Source: Labia minor
Lineage: Eukaryota; Arthropoda; Insecta; Dermaptera; Spongiphoridae
Assembly (NCBI GenBank): GCA_963082975.1
Contig: OY720349.1
Location: forward strand, 47,225,962-47,289,961
Direction: 5' to 3'
DNA length: 64,000 nt
Positions 52,092 through 64,000 of this stretch are shown here, in pieces (within the stretch, counting starts at the first letter, position 1; every line of letters begins with the position of its first letter). Position numbers and translations under genes: made by a program. Below the pieces are notes generated by a model that was not told the origin of the DNA, made no database searches, and saw only the letters and a program-made list of their open reading frames with translations.

Positions 52092-52689
52092 TTCGGGAGT
52101 GTCCTCCCCTAGACTTTCCCGCATATAAATAGGTAATTAGGTTATTATTATTATGTTTTAACATCAATAAAAATAAACAAACTATAAATTATAAAGTAAA
52201 ATGATTTAACACTATTATATATATTTATAATTTACACCTATCGCTACTTGTATAGGTAAAATGTCACTTCCGGTAGTCAGATCATGATGAAATTTGGTAT
52301 CTGAATTTTTTTCATATTTTTAAATCTATATACAAAATAGGAAGCAAATATCTCGAAGCAAACTGGTACTTTACTTGAAAGGTAAACGCAATCATTGTAG
52401 GTAAAGTACCACTTCCGGTTAACCGATTTTTACGAAATTTTGATAGAAATATACAAACTGTGAATAATATCGGTGTACCAAATTTCGAAGTCCTAGCTTG
52501 ATTAGTTTCTGAGTAAATTTGCTCACAGACAAACATTACATACATCCATACATACACACACAGAGACATAATTCGAAAAATGGTATTTTCCGACTCAGTG
52601 AGGTCTAAAACGTCAAGATCTATCGAAATCTCGAAGTCGAAATTTTTGACGATTCCAATACTTCCCTTATACGAAGTATGCGGGAAAGT
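52092..52689 (-). mobile_element. Repeat A, copy 3 (Helentron-like, reverse orientation)
   Basis: This is the reverse complement of the copies at 1128 and 46232. The hairpin end is at 52092-52112 and the TTTCCCGCATAC end at 52678-52689, followed by AAAAA. It has a shorter simple-repeat tract. It sits only 0.3 kb to the right of a reverse-oriented repeat B copy (51170-51762). Confidence 0.8.
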
Positions 52690-55600
52690 AAAAACTCACT
52701 ATTTTATGAACCAATCAATGTTTATTTATAATCTATTTTAATCATAATTAAGTAGAGGTATCTTATTGTAATGTTTAATCCCCAAACTTCACAGAACAGA
52801 ATGTCACATCAGGATTTGTTCATGGACCCCTCAGAAGATCAAATTCAAATCACAAATTATTATTGGGCACCAATAAGTTGTTCTTGGTTAAAGTGCGCCT
52901 TAGAATAACTCATAAAAAAAATTATAATCGGAATTAAACTAAAAAGGTCGACTGTCTATTACAATGTTCTGTTTATACATTAGCAGATTAAATTGTTTAT
53001 TCTAAAAATATTTATGTATTATACTATAATATCCCCTATTTAAATTTAGTATTTAATATTGACGGAAGGATAAAAATGAAAATCACATCAATAAATAAAT
53101 CCATCCTCTATGTGAAATAATTAATATTTACCTAGCTTGTGTATTTTTAATGCATATCAGCTGCATTTGATATTCAATTTCATGATTCATTAATTTCGTT
53201 TTTGTCTCAAATTACTACCTCTTTATTGTTATTTAATATTTTGATAATATCTAATTTGGATATGTGAAAATATTTACTTAATTAGTTTCATCATTTTTAT
53301 GTATCACTATAATCAGTAAAGTGTTTTATGGACTAAATATATATTTTTCTTTTTGTTTTTATGTTTGAGGACTAAATTAATTACTTTTATCTAATTATCT
53401 AAAAATGAAATAATTAATTTTATAAAAAAGAGATATGTATATGTTATTCACTATATATATATATATGATGAACTTACATATTATTATTAATTTCTCTTCA
53501 TTTAAAATGATAATTAAAGAATCTCTTATTTCAAATAAATTCTTCGATAATTCTGATCTAATAATATTGAATTATATCTTATCTTAATAAATAAAATGAG
53601 AACCTTTATAATAAATTATATTAAATAATTTAAATGAAATTTGATTATTATAAATAAAAAGAAAAAATTATTTTTTTGAATAATTTTTTGTTTGTAAATT
53701 GGTAGAATTAATATTAATCATTTTATATTCATTGTGTTGAACATGTATGGATAGATTCTCATAAACGAGATAAGAAGCTATAATAAACAGTGCGGAGCTT
53801 TTAATAATCAAAATTACAAATAAAAAAATTGATTGATATTTTCTATGTATAAATACAGATAGAAGAAAGATTATAAGATAAGAAAAATAGAAAAGAGAAT
53901 ATTCTTTATAATCGCCCAAAGAATTTATTAATACCCAGCCAAAGATATAATATAAAAACAATATTCACAGGAATAATAATATTTTTAAAGTACTAAGCGG
54001 AGTCTCGGTGAACCTCGTATTATTAATATAATATAATAATAATAATACAATTTTAAAATTAATTATTATTTTATTATTATTTGAATAAATAAGGCATTAT
54101 TTAATTTCATAATCAACTACTATTTACTATAAGTGTTAATTTAATGGTAAATTCATTTCGATTTTTATTCATATTTAAATGCTGATTGGTTCTAATTGAT
54201 AATAATAATATTTTATAGAAGAGCGCTGTCGTCAAAAATAAAATATACTAGTAAAATAAACTTGTTCAAGATACATTTTAACATAATACTTTCTGATGGG
54301 ACAGTTTTAAACCTGAAGGCCTTAGCGTTTCCGATACTTGTAGAACTTAGAAATCTTTTATTTTATTGACTTTTGAGATTCCCAGACGTCCTAAATTTCT
54401 CCAGCCTCAAGGGATAACATCCTTTTTGTTTTGCTTATATCTCGTTGATTCTTTTTCTTGGACAAATATCAACAAAGAATGAATGTATTCCAGGAATAAA
54501 ATATATTTTGAGAAAAATTTAAAAATAGTTACGGAATTAATCTTTTATCAATTTCATCTTCGTGAACTTCATTTTCATTTACTTGATTAAAAATACATTA
54601 TTAAAAAAACAGTAAACTGACCTAAATATTTTCTACTAGAAAAGAAATTAGGCAATTAATTTTATATCCATTTGTAATTTTAAAGAAACTGTAATTTTTG
54701 ATGATCCCTCTAAAGCTTCTCTAATCAAGAATTCCACACTCCATTATAAGACTATCGATCCCAGCCATTATATATTACAGTTTAAATAATTTATATACTA
54801 GACAGTGATTTTCTATTAATCTAATGATGTGTTTGATTTTAAAATAAATGTTCTCATAGATTAAGTATTAAAGTAGATTATATAAAAAAAATTAAAAAGA
54901 GATATTCTTTCCTCTTTAATATTATCCTTCCCATTAAGGTATTTTTGATTAAACCAGAACGAACTTCGTAGAAAAATCACATTCTGTTTTAAATAATAAT
55001 TTAATTTTTAACTATTTTAATAATTTTTCATTAGGAATGTTATATTATTATTATATTATTATTAAATTATTATCATACTCGCATTTTTTATTGAATTGCA
55101 AAATTGGAAAGTTACTTGAAATAAAAAAGTAGCGCCTCATATCAAGAAAATAAAGCTAGAGGGGATTCGTACTGTTCTTGATCAAAGTACACCTTTACCT
55201 TGCCTAACAGAACCATCTTAATAGGCGCTGTCCATTCGAAACATGTAAAAAGTCTGAAAGTCTAAAAGATTTTATAATAATAGTATACTTTAATTTCACA
55301 TATTCATTAATAAATAAATGCTTTAAAATTATCAGTATTAAAAATATTTATTTAAATATTGATTTTTTTATCTTCTTTAAAGTCAATATGATATTTCACT
55401 CTGAAATTCACATGAATTTCATTAATAATTTCCAACTTTAAAGTTTATTTAAAATATTATATTTACTTAAATTGAATTTCTTCATCATTTTCTTTTTACA
55501 TTCATAAAAAAAATCGACCATCCATAAAGCTATGAATTTTTTTTTGTCCTCTTTGATAGCATCTAACTGGAAATAAGAAATCTTTATTTTGCATATTTAA

Positions 55601-56658
55601 TTATATTAAATCTTTTCACTGATTCGCAAACATCCCATTAGATTTTTTTTAATCGAATCCTCGTCTTACAAGAAAGTGTGTCGTTTGTGTCTCTTGGGCA
55701 CGTTAAATAAATTTTAGATAAACAAAAACCAACAACAAGAATTTATTTTCATCAATTCTTTGTGTAAACATTTCTAAATAAAATAAATAAATAAATAATT
55801 ACGTTTATATTCATTACACAAGCGTCTCCCTTTTATTTTCACTGAAAGACTACCGCTGACAGAAGATATAAATTACAATTCACTATTGTAAAAAGTTTAT
55901 TATTATTTTAAAAAGGATTATCTCGTCTGAAAATAAAATAGGAAATAATTCTAAATTATAACTCGTATTATTTTTAATAAAAATATAAATTTCGTTTTAT
56001 TAACAAAACGGGTGTAATAATTTGTATTCAGCTGTTGATATATTAGGGATGGAAATTTATTTTTACTCACTCTTCACCGAAATTGGATATTAATATAAAA
56101 TTCAATAAAACGATATTGAATAAAGATTCCGAATAATAGATCTAAAATTAAATTCAGAATCAATGGCTACTAATATTCTTAATTACACAACATTTTCTAA
56201 ACTAATGAGAATGATCCGATTTCGAAAGTTAATTATGCGAGACCCTCGAAGGGTTAAATGGATGAGTTTCGTCGAGAGGCTTAATACCTTTGCATCTCTT
56301 GGGATGCCCATTACCCATTATCCATCCTCGGAGTGTTCTAGCCAGCTGCAATTAGATTCTTAGCTTAATAGGGGGATTTGGCAAATTCGAATTTGATGGT
56401 CACTCATTTAGAATATTGATAATCATATGAAAGTTTTTTATTTATTATTCAATATTTCCTTTCAAATAATTAGGAGAAATATTTGAATTAATCTTTATTT
56501 ATAAAATAGATTAGATTTAAAAAAAAAACACTTGATTATTACAACTTTGAATAAAAAGGAAATCATTAAATTAAATTAATAGTATATTTAAATTTTGAAC
56601 AGAATTGAAAATATCTACATAAAACTTCTTAAAAATGTTAGTATATTGCTATGTATTT

Positions 56659-57246
56659 ACTATCTCGCCAGAGATAGTATTGCGATCACGAAAATTTTCG
56701 ATGTTGAGATTTTGATGTTTTTATACGTTTTGAAGGTTCCTGAATCATTTTCACTAAGGTTGAGAAAAATGTCTGTGTGTGTGTGTATGTATATAACCAA
56801 GATTACGCAAAAACGGTTTGAGCTAGAATGATGAAATTTGGTACATGGGCATTATTCAAAATTCGTAGTTTTCTATCAACTTTTGAGAAATGTAGCTCAA
56901 CCGGAAGAGGTTCATTACCTACAACGTTTTGATTTTTTTTCCTCTAAAGTGACCGTAAAAGTAAAGATATGTTTGATAATTTTTCACATGATTAAAAATG
57001 GTATAAAACTGCTATATATAGAATTTCAGCTTGTTTGAATCGCTGAAAGTAACAGAATTAATTTTTTAACACTTCAAATCTCACGCGCCAACACGTGACG
57101 TGGTGGCAACAACAAAGCCAAACATGCGCTGGTTTAATAAATGATATTATATTTTATAATTTATAATTAATTAAATTTAATTTAAATATAATATATTATA
57201 TTATTTGATCCAATCGAGATAGTCGAGTGGAGACACTCCAGCTAAT
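56659..57246 (+). mobile_element. Repeat B, copy 5 (Helentron-like)
   Basis: A full-length copy with a short GT tract (56773-56792), the CAACCGGAAGAGG core and the end CACTCCAGCTAAT at 57246. Small differences near the 3' part (a shortened TTAATAAATGATATT segment) mark it as slightly diverged. Confidence 0.8.
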
Positions 57247-58204
57247 TTTAAAAAGAATTAATGATTAAAATTAAAAATAAAATTTCCCTGAAATTTCTTT
57301 CCCCCTTCTAAGGATAGCCCAAACCTATGATATATTTATTCACTCAAGGGCCCCAGATGTTGATTTCCCTTACTAATCGCAGAATATAATTTTCATATAG
57401 TTTTCATGCTATTCTAATGACGACATTTCGCAATCGGACAAATGAGAAAATCACTTAATAAGAAACTTCTACAGGCAGTATCTCAAGTGCTTTACGTATT
57501 CCCTAATAATACTTACTTACAATTAGTAGTACCCTTGGTGAACACCTGCTTCATTTTAGGCCTGTGTCCCGAAATGACTCTACCCCATTGGCACTATGGA
57601 ATGAACTTACTTGACTGGGCAACAATAATTTTTATAAAAATAATTGAATAATAAAATTTTTGTAACTTATTTTGATTTTTCTGACAAATACGAAAAAACT
57701 AATATTAATAATAATAAATTAATTAGGAAATTGTTTTAAGAGAATTTTAAACGAATACCAAAACAAAAAATACTTAAGATTAATAATTGTAGAAATTGAT
57801 AATTTGATATTATTTAAAAAAAAATATATATAAATTAATCTCCAATCGTCAAGGGAATGAAAATGAAAACAAATTTTCACTCTCTAATACAATATAACTT
57901 CAATTACTTTTTTGTTTTTCAATATCAAAAAAATGATATTTGTAATTAATTGCTTCATTTTATGAAAATATTTTAAAAAAATGCTTATAATAATTCATCT
58001 TCATTAATTACTAGTGTAAACTTTTAAACTTTCGTACTTTTAATTTCATCTTTAATTTATAAAAAAGTGAATCAATTTATATAAAATTACTTAATAATTT
58101 TATTTAGATAGACTTAATAACCTAATAATTAACTTATTCTCATTCATTTAGGCTTATTCTTATTTCTAAAGTCATTGGTTGATTCTTATTAATAATAATA
58201 ATTT

Positions 58205-59065
58205 TGGGATGGATCCCAATTTAAAATATTGGAGGTGCAGACTGGAGTGACAATGGATAAGACAAAAACAAATGTGGGAAAAAACTTGCCAGAGATTAGA
58301 CAATGGTGTGAATACTGGACAAAGGTTGTTAAACTAAGAATAGTGATGAAAGAAGAAAGAACTGTCAAAGTATGGTGATGTATGTTTTACGAGAGATTCG
58401 GTATTGGGAGCACTCAATGGGCAATATGATTAAAAGGTGCCAGAGCCGTCCTAAGATTTTCGGCGCCCGTGGGCTTCTAAAATTCCCTTTTCATAAGAAA
58501 TTTTCTAATAATTCACGTAAAATAAAGACACTCTTCAATAAAATTTCTGTTGAAAATGTTATATGTCAACTGCACAATTATCGCTGCTGTTAGGATTCTT
58601 ATTAAAATTATTTATTCAATGAATAAGATATGTATTTTGAATGTGTTTGATTAAAATCTTTGAAGTGATGTCACTCCGGGTTGGAGGTTACTATAAAACT
58701 ACTATTTAACAATAAGAAAAAATATATAATCCAATAAAAAATGCCGCCCCCAGAAGGATTGCGCCCCAGGGCTATAGCCCAATTAGCCCTGTGGTTAGGG
58801 CGGCCCTGAAAGGTGCTAGGAGCCTATTGGGGAAGCAGTCCAGTTTCTCTCGGGTCATGTCGATAAAGCGATAGTACAGGGTGAAGAAACCCGGTGTTGG
58901 GAGTCATATACTATCTGTTGTCTTACATCACTTAAATATATGAACTTATTATTAACTACAAATTTGTAAATATTTACTTGTAAATAAATGTAAGCATTGA
59001 ATTTGTATATTTTGTAAATGTACTCCAAACCCCAAAAGGAGAGGAGTGGAATGAATAAATAAATA
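58205..59065 (+). repeat. Unclassified repeat split by hAT MITE 3
   Basis: GC-richer sequence on both sides of the MITE becomes continuous when the MITE and one AAAGGTGC copy are removed. It ends with CCCCAAAAGGAGAGGAGTGG followed by AATGAATAAATAAATAAG, which resembles a non-LTR 3' tail. The block AGAAAGAACTGTCAAAGTA recurs at 59252-59270, showing a repeat family. I cannot find reliable protein similarity. Confidence 0.45.
58441..58808. mobile_element. hAT-type MITE 3, nested in an older repeat
   Basis: Ends CAGAGCCGTCC and GGGCGGCCCTG are imperfect inverted repeats flanked by exact 8-bp duplication AAAGGTGC (58433-58440 and 58809-58816). The 368-bp body contains GCCGCCCCCAG near its right end. 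Similar CAG..GCC starts occur near 31789 and 41512 and may be fragments of related elements. Confidence 0.85.
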
Positions 59066-60751
59066 AGAATTTTGTGTGGTTAATTCTGATTGATCAAATT
59101 ATTCATTTTCAATGAATTTAAAAATATAAAAAATTGCTCAATTTTTTACACACACAAAACAGATGTATTTGCATATTTATCTATCTATCTATCTAGATGT
59201 ATATATATCTATATATATATATATAGATATATATAGAATAGTATTGAAAGAAAAAAGAACTGTCAAAGTAAGCCACTATGGGGACTACTTTTCAATCAAA
59301 AAGGAAATTCATCTATCTATCTATATATATATCTACGTATATATATATTTGCAAAGTTTATTTAGGAGGAAATTTTTTTGGAATTCTTGGCTTAGTCTGA
59401 GTGACCAAAAGTTTTAATGGGGGTTTTTGGTTTGATTGGTTAGGTGATTTTTTTTTTATTTTTAATAATTATATAAAATGAGTGAATCTTAGATAAATTT
59501 GTAAATGAAATAGAAACATAATAGAAATTATTATTCATATAATTTTAAATTTATTTAATTTTTTGAAAGTGATTTTAGATGGATTCTTTTCTTTCATTTG
59601 AGTATATTTTATGTTATATAAATAACTACTAGTTAAATTTATTTGGATCAAACCGTAAAGAGGTGGGAAACAAGTAGTTAAAGTCAATTGAGTATTGATC
59701 AATTATTTATCTGCCTTTCAATCAAAAAGGAAATTAATGGATAAATCATTTTGTAAAACCATCATACAAAGAGTCTCTGTGGTAGATAATATTAAATCAG
59801 ATTTAGTTTGGGGTAGCAAAGATTGGAAGGGTGTGGTTGTTGCGGTATAAACTTACTGCTTTTTGATGGACTCGGCGATTGTCAAATAGTCTACTTGCCA
59901 CAATTTACAAGAGTTAATCTTCCTAATACAAATATAAACTCAAATTATGAATTTTATTTTTAACTCAAATTTTAACTTCCAACTTTATCTAAATATAATA
60001 ATATTATATATTCTATAATATTATACATTTTCTATAATTAACTATATATATATATATATTCTATTCAATTAATGTGATTATTAAATAGTGATACAATTAT
60101 TTCTAATGATATATTTTTTAAATTTTCTGTTTATTTATATGTATAATACATTGAAATATATAAAAAAAAAACCTTTTTCTTTTTTCTTAAAACTTTAAAA
60201 TTATTTTAAATGTTCTAATTATTCATCTAATTGGGATAAAAAAATATTTTTTTTTTAATTTGATTAGAGTTTATTATTAAAAACAAATTTTCTATAAATT
60301 TTTGATAAATAGAAAAAATAGATCGAAAATGTTCTTATTTCAATTATATTTTATTTTTATTTTATAAGAGGAATGTTAAAAATGTAGTCTCTTTAGGATA
60401 GTCACTCGGCCACAGATGGTTCCGTTAGAAACCAAACTTTAGCAAAGTAAAATCACAAATTTCAAAAAAAAAAATAAATGCAAATAAAAATTTAATATGA
60501 AAAAAAAAATAATTATCCCTAATATAATAAAGTTTAGTTCTATTTATTAAAATATATTTTTAAAAAAATATTTAAACGATCTTATAAAAAAAACATAAAT
60601 GAATGTGAATATTAGTTTGGAGGGAAAAGGTAAAGGTGTGTGTGTGTGTGTGTTTTTGATAAAAATATTTTTTTATCAAAATAATTATATAATATTTGAA
60701 TAAATTATTTACTTTGTAATAGCCGTTCAGATCTTTTAAGGAGGTTTATAT

Positions 60752-61050
60752 CAGGGCTTCTTAAACTTTTTTATATAGCGACCCCCTTCAAGCTTAGGAA
60801 ATTTTAAACGACCCCCTCCTCCATATAATGAAATATATATTAACCGTAGATGTAGATGTAATATCGCACTATTTTACAATGTAAATAAAATAAGGATTAA
60901 AGAATACATACCCATTTATTTCACATATATATAATTTAATAATTTTAAAATTTTATTTATAATGATTCAAAAGTATCAGATCTTTGCGACCCCCTTTAAG
61001 TAGTCTCGCAACCCCCCTGGGGGTCGCGACCCACAGTTTAAGAAGCCCTG
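60752..61050. mobile_element. hAT-type MITE 4
   Basis: Ends CAGGGCTTCTTAAACT and AGTTTAAGAAGCCCTG are perfect 16-bp inverted repeats apart from the outermost context, with exact 8-bp duplication GTTTATAT (60744-60751 and 61051-61058). The interior has GCGACCCCC blocks next to both ends. The clean duplication implies a fairly recent insertion. Confidence 0.9.
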
Positions 61051-62079
61051 GTTTATATATCTAGAAGGCGGTTGGCATCGTATATATTTCAATTACTTTA
61101 TTTTTTATTCTGTCTAGCTGTTATATGCATAATTTATATCTAAATATATTATATTATTTGTCCTTTAAATAATTAAATATTATTTAAATAATTATATTTT
61201 TATAAAATGACGTTAAAATATTAAAAAACAATGGTTATAAATTAATTTTTACATACTTATCTCGCAGTTTATTTTATAAGCAAGATTTATGGTTGTTTGA
61301 AACCTCATAAGTTTGATCCAGAAGAAATTTCATTCTTTTTGAGTCAGTGTCTGTCTCTCTTTTTTAGTCCCAGTTGTATTCGTTTTTTTTTCTGACTTCG
61401 AATGGCCTGGGCAATATATCATCTAAAAAAAAACTTCTCTGCATGTTTGGAATTTCATTGAAATCACACGGGAAATAAAATTTTCATAGCATGCTTTTGT
61501 GTCATATTTTTAGGTATGAAAGTGTAAAATTTAATTAATCTAGAAGGAAAAAGAGAAATATTTATAATTTATACTTTTCCTTTCCTTTTCTGGCAAAAGG
61601 CACCAGGTGAGGTAATGAAATGAATAAATGAAACTCATCCAAGGGAAAGGGCAAGATTCTAACTTCATATATCTATTAGACCTCCTAACTAACGATTAAC
61701 TGTCCGCTGAAATAGAACCCTATAAAACTTTTATTAGATAAACATTTCATGAAATTTTGTAATTAAATAATTATATATCTATTTAAATATATAAGTCTAA
61801 TAACGCCCTAATAGATATACCTTTCCTGCTCTCTCTCCCTCTATATATATAAGCTAGACCTTTATTATATTTAACACTATTAAACAAAACAAAAACAAAA
61901 TTTTAAAAATACAATATCGTTATATATAATATCTCTTAATATTGACTAGGATAACACTCAAAATATTTTCTAATTTAAAGTTATTTATGAAAATCATTAT
62001 AATGATATTTACAAATTGACAAACATTTCAGACTAATGTTAATGTTAATCCCTCCGAAAGTAATAAAAATAATTTTCTA

Positions 62080-62675
62080 ATAAGTTGACCTGTGGCCAGG
62101 TCCGAACCGACCGACGGTTTGAAATAAATTAATTTCCAGCTACAGAAACAATTTCAAATAATTTTCATATATCTATTAATGTAATAAAAAACAGATATGG
62201 ATACATAAATAATAAATATAAACATTTTTAATTTTATTTTATTTATAATATATATGCAAGACCAGGCTGTGACGTCATGAATGGCTGGATGACGTCATAT
62301 AATTTTAAATCAAGAAAAAACTAATAAATATGATTTTTCTCGAGGATAAAACCAATACAAAGTGCATGATTCGTGGTGATATATAAAAAAATCTCCTTTG
62401 GTGTGAAAATAACCCTTTCCTTCCTATCGTCGATCGCTAATACTACCACTTCCGGTTTCCGGAATTGCACCAAAAGTTGATCAATTCATCCCACTGATGC
62501 ATTAAGTAAATATACCAAATTTCATCAAAATCGGTTGAGCCGTTCAGGCTGTACACATCTATACGGACGGACAGACGGACGGACAGACGGACGGACAGAC
62601 GGACAGACGGACGGACAGACATCATGCTAAAAATACTTTTTTCTGTTTAGAAAATGCATGATTCGTGGAGATATG
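62080..62675 (-). mobile_element. Repeat C, copy 5 (left arm of palindrome)
   Basis: Reverse-oriented, beginning on the + strand with AATAAGTTGACCTGTGGCCA (hairpin end) and running through two TGACGTCA octamers (62270, 62290), CCACTTCCGGTTTCC and an expanded GGACAGAC tract to the palindrome centre. The 5' TTTTTACCGACCGACG edge is missing. Confidence 0.75.
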
Positions 62676-62737
62676 TGGAGATTTTTACATATCTCCACGA
62701 AAATGCATGATTCGTGGAGATATGTGGAGATTTTTAC

Positions 62738-63365
62738 ATATCTCCACGAATCATGCATTTTCTAAACAGAAAAAAGTATTTTTAGCATGATGTCTGTCCG
62801 TCTGTCTGTCCGTCTGTCCGTCTGTCCGTCCGTATAGATGTGTACAGCCTGTCCGTCTGTCCGTCCGTATAGATGTGTACAGCCTGAACGGCTTAACGGA
62901 TTTTGATGAAATTTGGTATATTTACTTAATGCATCAGTGGGATGAATTGATCAACTTTTGGTGCAAATCCGGAAACCGGAAGTGGTAGTATTAGCGATCG
63001 ACGATAAGAAGGGAAGGGTTATTTTCGCACCAAATTTCACATAAGGAGATTTTTTTACATATCACCACGAATGTATTGGTTTTATCCTCGGGAAAAATCA
63101 TCTTCATTATGTTTTTCTTAATTTAAAATTATATGTCATCACCCAGCCCTTCATGACGTCACAGCCTCGGGTAACGCAGGCAACGCCGGTTACTTCAGCT
63201 ATATATTATAAATAAAATAAAATTAAAAATATTTATGTTATATCCATATCTGTTTTTTATTACATTAATAGATATATTAAAATTATTTGAAATTGTTTCT
63301 GTAGCTGGAAATTAATTTATTTCAAACCGTCGGTCGGTTCGGACCTGGCCACAGGTCAACTTATT
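62738..63365 (+). mobile_element. Repeat C, copy 6 (right arm of palindrome)
   Basis: The forward partner of copy 5. It has a (GTCTGTCC)n tract with a local duplication of CCGTATAGATGTGTACAGCC, then the core, one TGACGTCA, and the hairpin end GACCTGGCCACAGGTCAACT. A short GC-rich piece (GGTAACGCAGGCAACGCCGG) replaces the usual sequence after the TGACGTCA. Confidence 0.75.
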
Positions 63366-63799
63366 TTATTTTAATCTTTTTTTTTTATAAATGAAAACTT
63401 CAAATATTTGATCTTAATTAAAAGAAGTTTATTATTTTCAAACGCTTGTCATCTTTGAAGTGTCTATTATGGCTTTTAAAGAATTTGCCATCAATGGACT
63501 GAGAAACGATTCTTATTTTAAGTAATTAAAATACCAACCATTTTATAACTCTAGTATTTAAAAATTAAATCTGATGAATCGATTCAACAACAACAAAAAA
63601 AAAAAAAAAAAAAAAATTATTATATGATTTACAAATTTTATTTTTAAAAAATAAAAACATCTATCATTTATTTTTTCCTTGTTTTTTTTTTTTGAAATTT
63701 TTCAATTCATTTCATATATAACATTTTATAAAAATGAGTTTACTATAGAATTATTATTAATAATTATTTGCACGAAATAAAAATTTAAAATATATTTTT

Positions 63800-64000
63800 A
63801 CTATCTCGCCAGAGATAGTATTGCGATCATGAAAATTTTCGATGTTGAGATTTTGATGTTTTTATACGTTTTGAAGGTTCCTGAATCATTTTCACTAAGG
63901 TTGAGAAAAATGTCTGTGTGTGTGTATGTGTGTGTGTATGTGTGTATGTGTGTATGTGTGTATGTATGTAGGCAAGATTACGCAAAAACGGTTTGAGCTA
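63800..64000 (+). mobile_element. Repeat B, copy 6, cut by the window end
   Basis: Starts with TTTTTACTATCTCGCCAGAG and runs through the GTGTATG tract into CAAAAACGGTTTGAGCTA at the last base. Only the first third of the family is inside the window. Confidence 0.8.

Larger units (their letters stand above)
46853..56658. other. A+T-rich interval with scattered repeats
   Basis: Apart from the MITE at 48050, repeat B4 and repeat A3, I see nothing I can support. A purine-rich GGGGAGGGAGGGGGC tract lies at about 47692. Short GC-richer patches occur at 52800-52910, 54300-54420 and 55130-55230 without a recognisable product. Confidence 0.6.
57247..62079. other. A+T-rich interval with hAT insertions
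   Basis: Contains the split repeat at 58205, hAT MITEs 3 and 4, and a TATC/TATA tract at 59180-59345. An ORF-like patch at 57442-57648 and repeated CTTTTCAATCAAAAAGGAAAT blocks (59288 and 59716) match nothing I know. Confidence 0.6.
62080..63365. repeat. 1.3 kb palindrome made of two repeat C copies
   Basis: Copies 5 and 6 face each other head to head. The left arm ends with GTGGAGATATGT at 62675 and the right arm starts with its inverse at 62738. The 62-bp spacer is itself a hairpin plus a tandem duplicate of TGCATGATTCGTGGAGATAT. Such palindromes can extrude as cruciforms and are hard to assemble, so both biology and assembly artefact are possible. Confidence 0.85.

Noticed and set aside
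55130-55230. Short element with AGCGCCT ends
   Set aside because: The inverted match is only about 7 bp and there is no target duplication.
62443-62625. Open frame rich in Ser-Val-Arg-Leu repeats
   Set aside because: It is the translation of the GGACAGAC simple repeat and core of repeat C, in a transposon with no coding function.
39690-64000. Next kelch exon
   Set aside because: I looked for a GGFDG or AMGG-type blade on the + strand and saw none. A very short or divergent exon cannot be excluded.
1-64000. CRISPR arrays, operons, ribosome binding sites, tRNA or rRNA genes
   Set aside because: The window is intron-rich eukaryotic DNA. No spaced repeat array and no complete tRNA or rRNA was seen.

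Overview
This window is AT-rich eukaryotic DNA with introns, consensus GT/AG splice sites, long microsatellites and many transposon relics. It is not bacterial. The transposon set (DUF4817-type and mariner transposases, RTE-like retroelements, hAT MITEs, Helitrons) and the kelch gene fit an arthropod. A copepod such as a sea louse is my best guess, but the sequence does not prove it.

One host gene is visible. Four exons on the + strand (2117-2368, 24247-24526, 30160-30396, 39520-39689) join in perfect phase into 313 codons of a KLHL10-like BTB-BACK-kelch protein, the substrate adaptor of a Cullin-3 ubiquitin ligase. They cover the end of the BTB domain, the BACK domain and the first kelch blades. 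The start of the gene lies to the left of the window. The remaining kelch blades were not found up to position 64000, so the window is essentially introns of about 21.9, 5.6, 9.1 and more than 24 kb.

The introns are packed with mobile elements. Three short non-coding families, called A (3 copies), B (6) and C (6), share one layout. Each has a TTTTTAC left edge, a subterminal inverted repeat, a simple-repeat tract, a core ending in ACCGGAAG, the repeat again inverted, and a small hairpin at the right edge. I read them as related Helentron-like elements. A fourth family, E, has canonical Helitron ends. One E insertion (26489-28129) splits a C copy exactly between A and T with no target duplication, and the rejoined C sequence matches the copy at 63264. 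Two further C copies form a 1.3 kb palindrome near the right end.

Four hAT-type MITEs have exact 8-bp target duplications (16231, 32543, 58441, 60752). Two of them sit inside older repeats. There are also broken mariner and DUF4817-family transposases, three RTE-like 3' ends, a probable solo LTR and two large foldback elements. Repeats C and E carry perfect TGACGTCA (CRE) octamers into the gene's introns, and a CCAAT/CRE cluster lies at 33725-33833. Stretches between these features are mostly featureless A+T-rich DNA with poly(TA) tracts.
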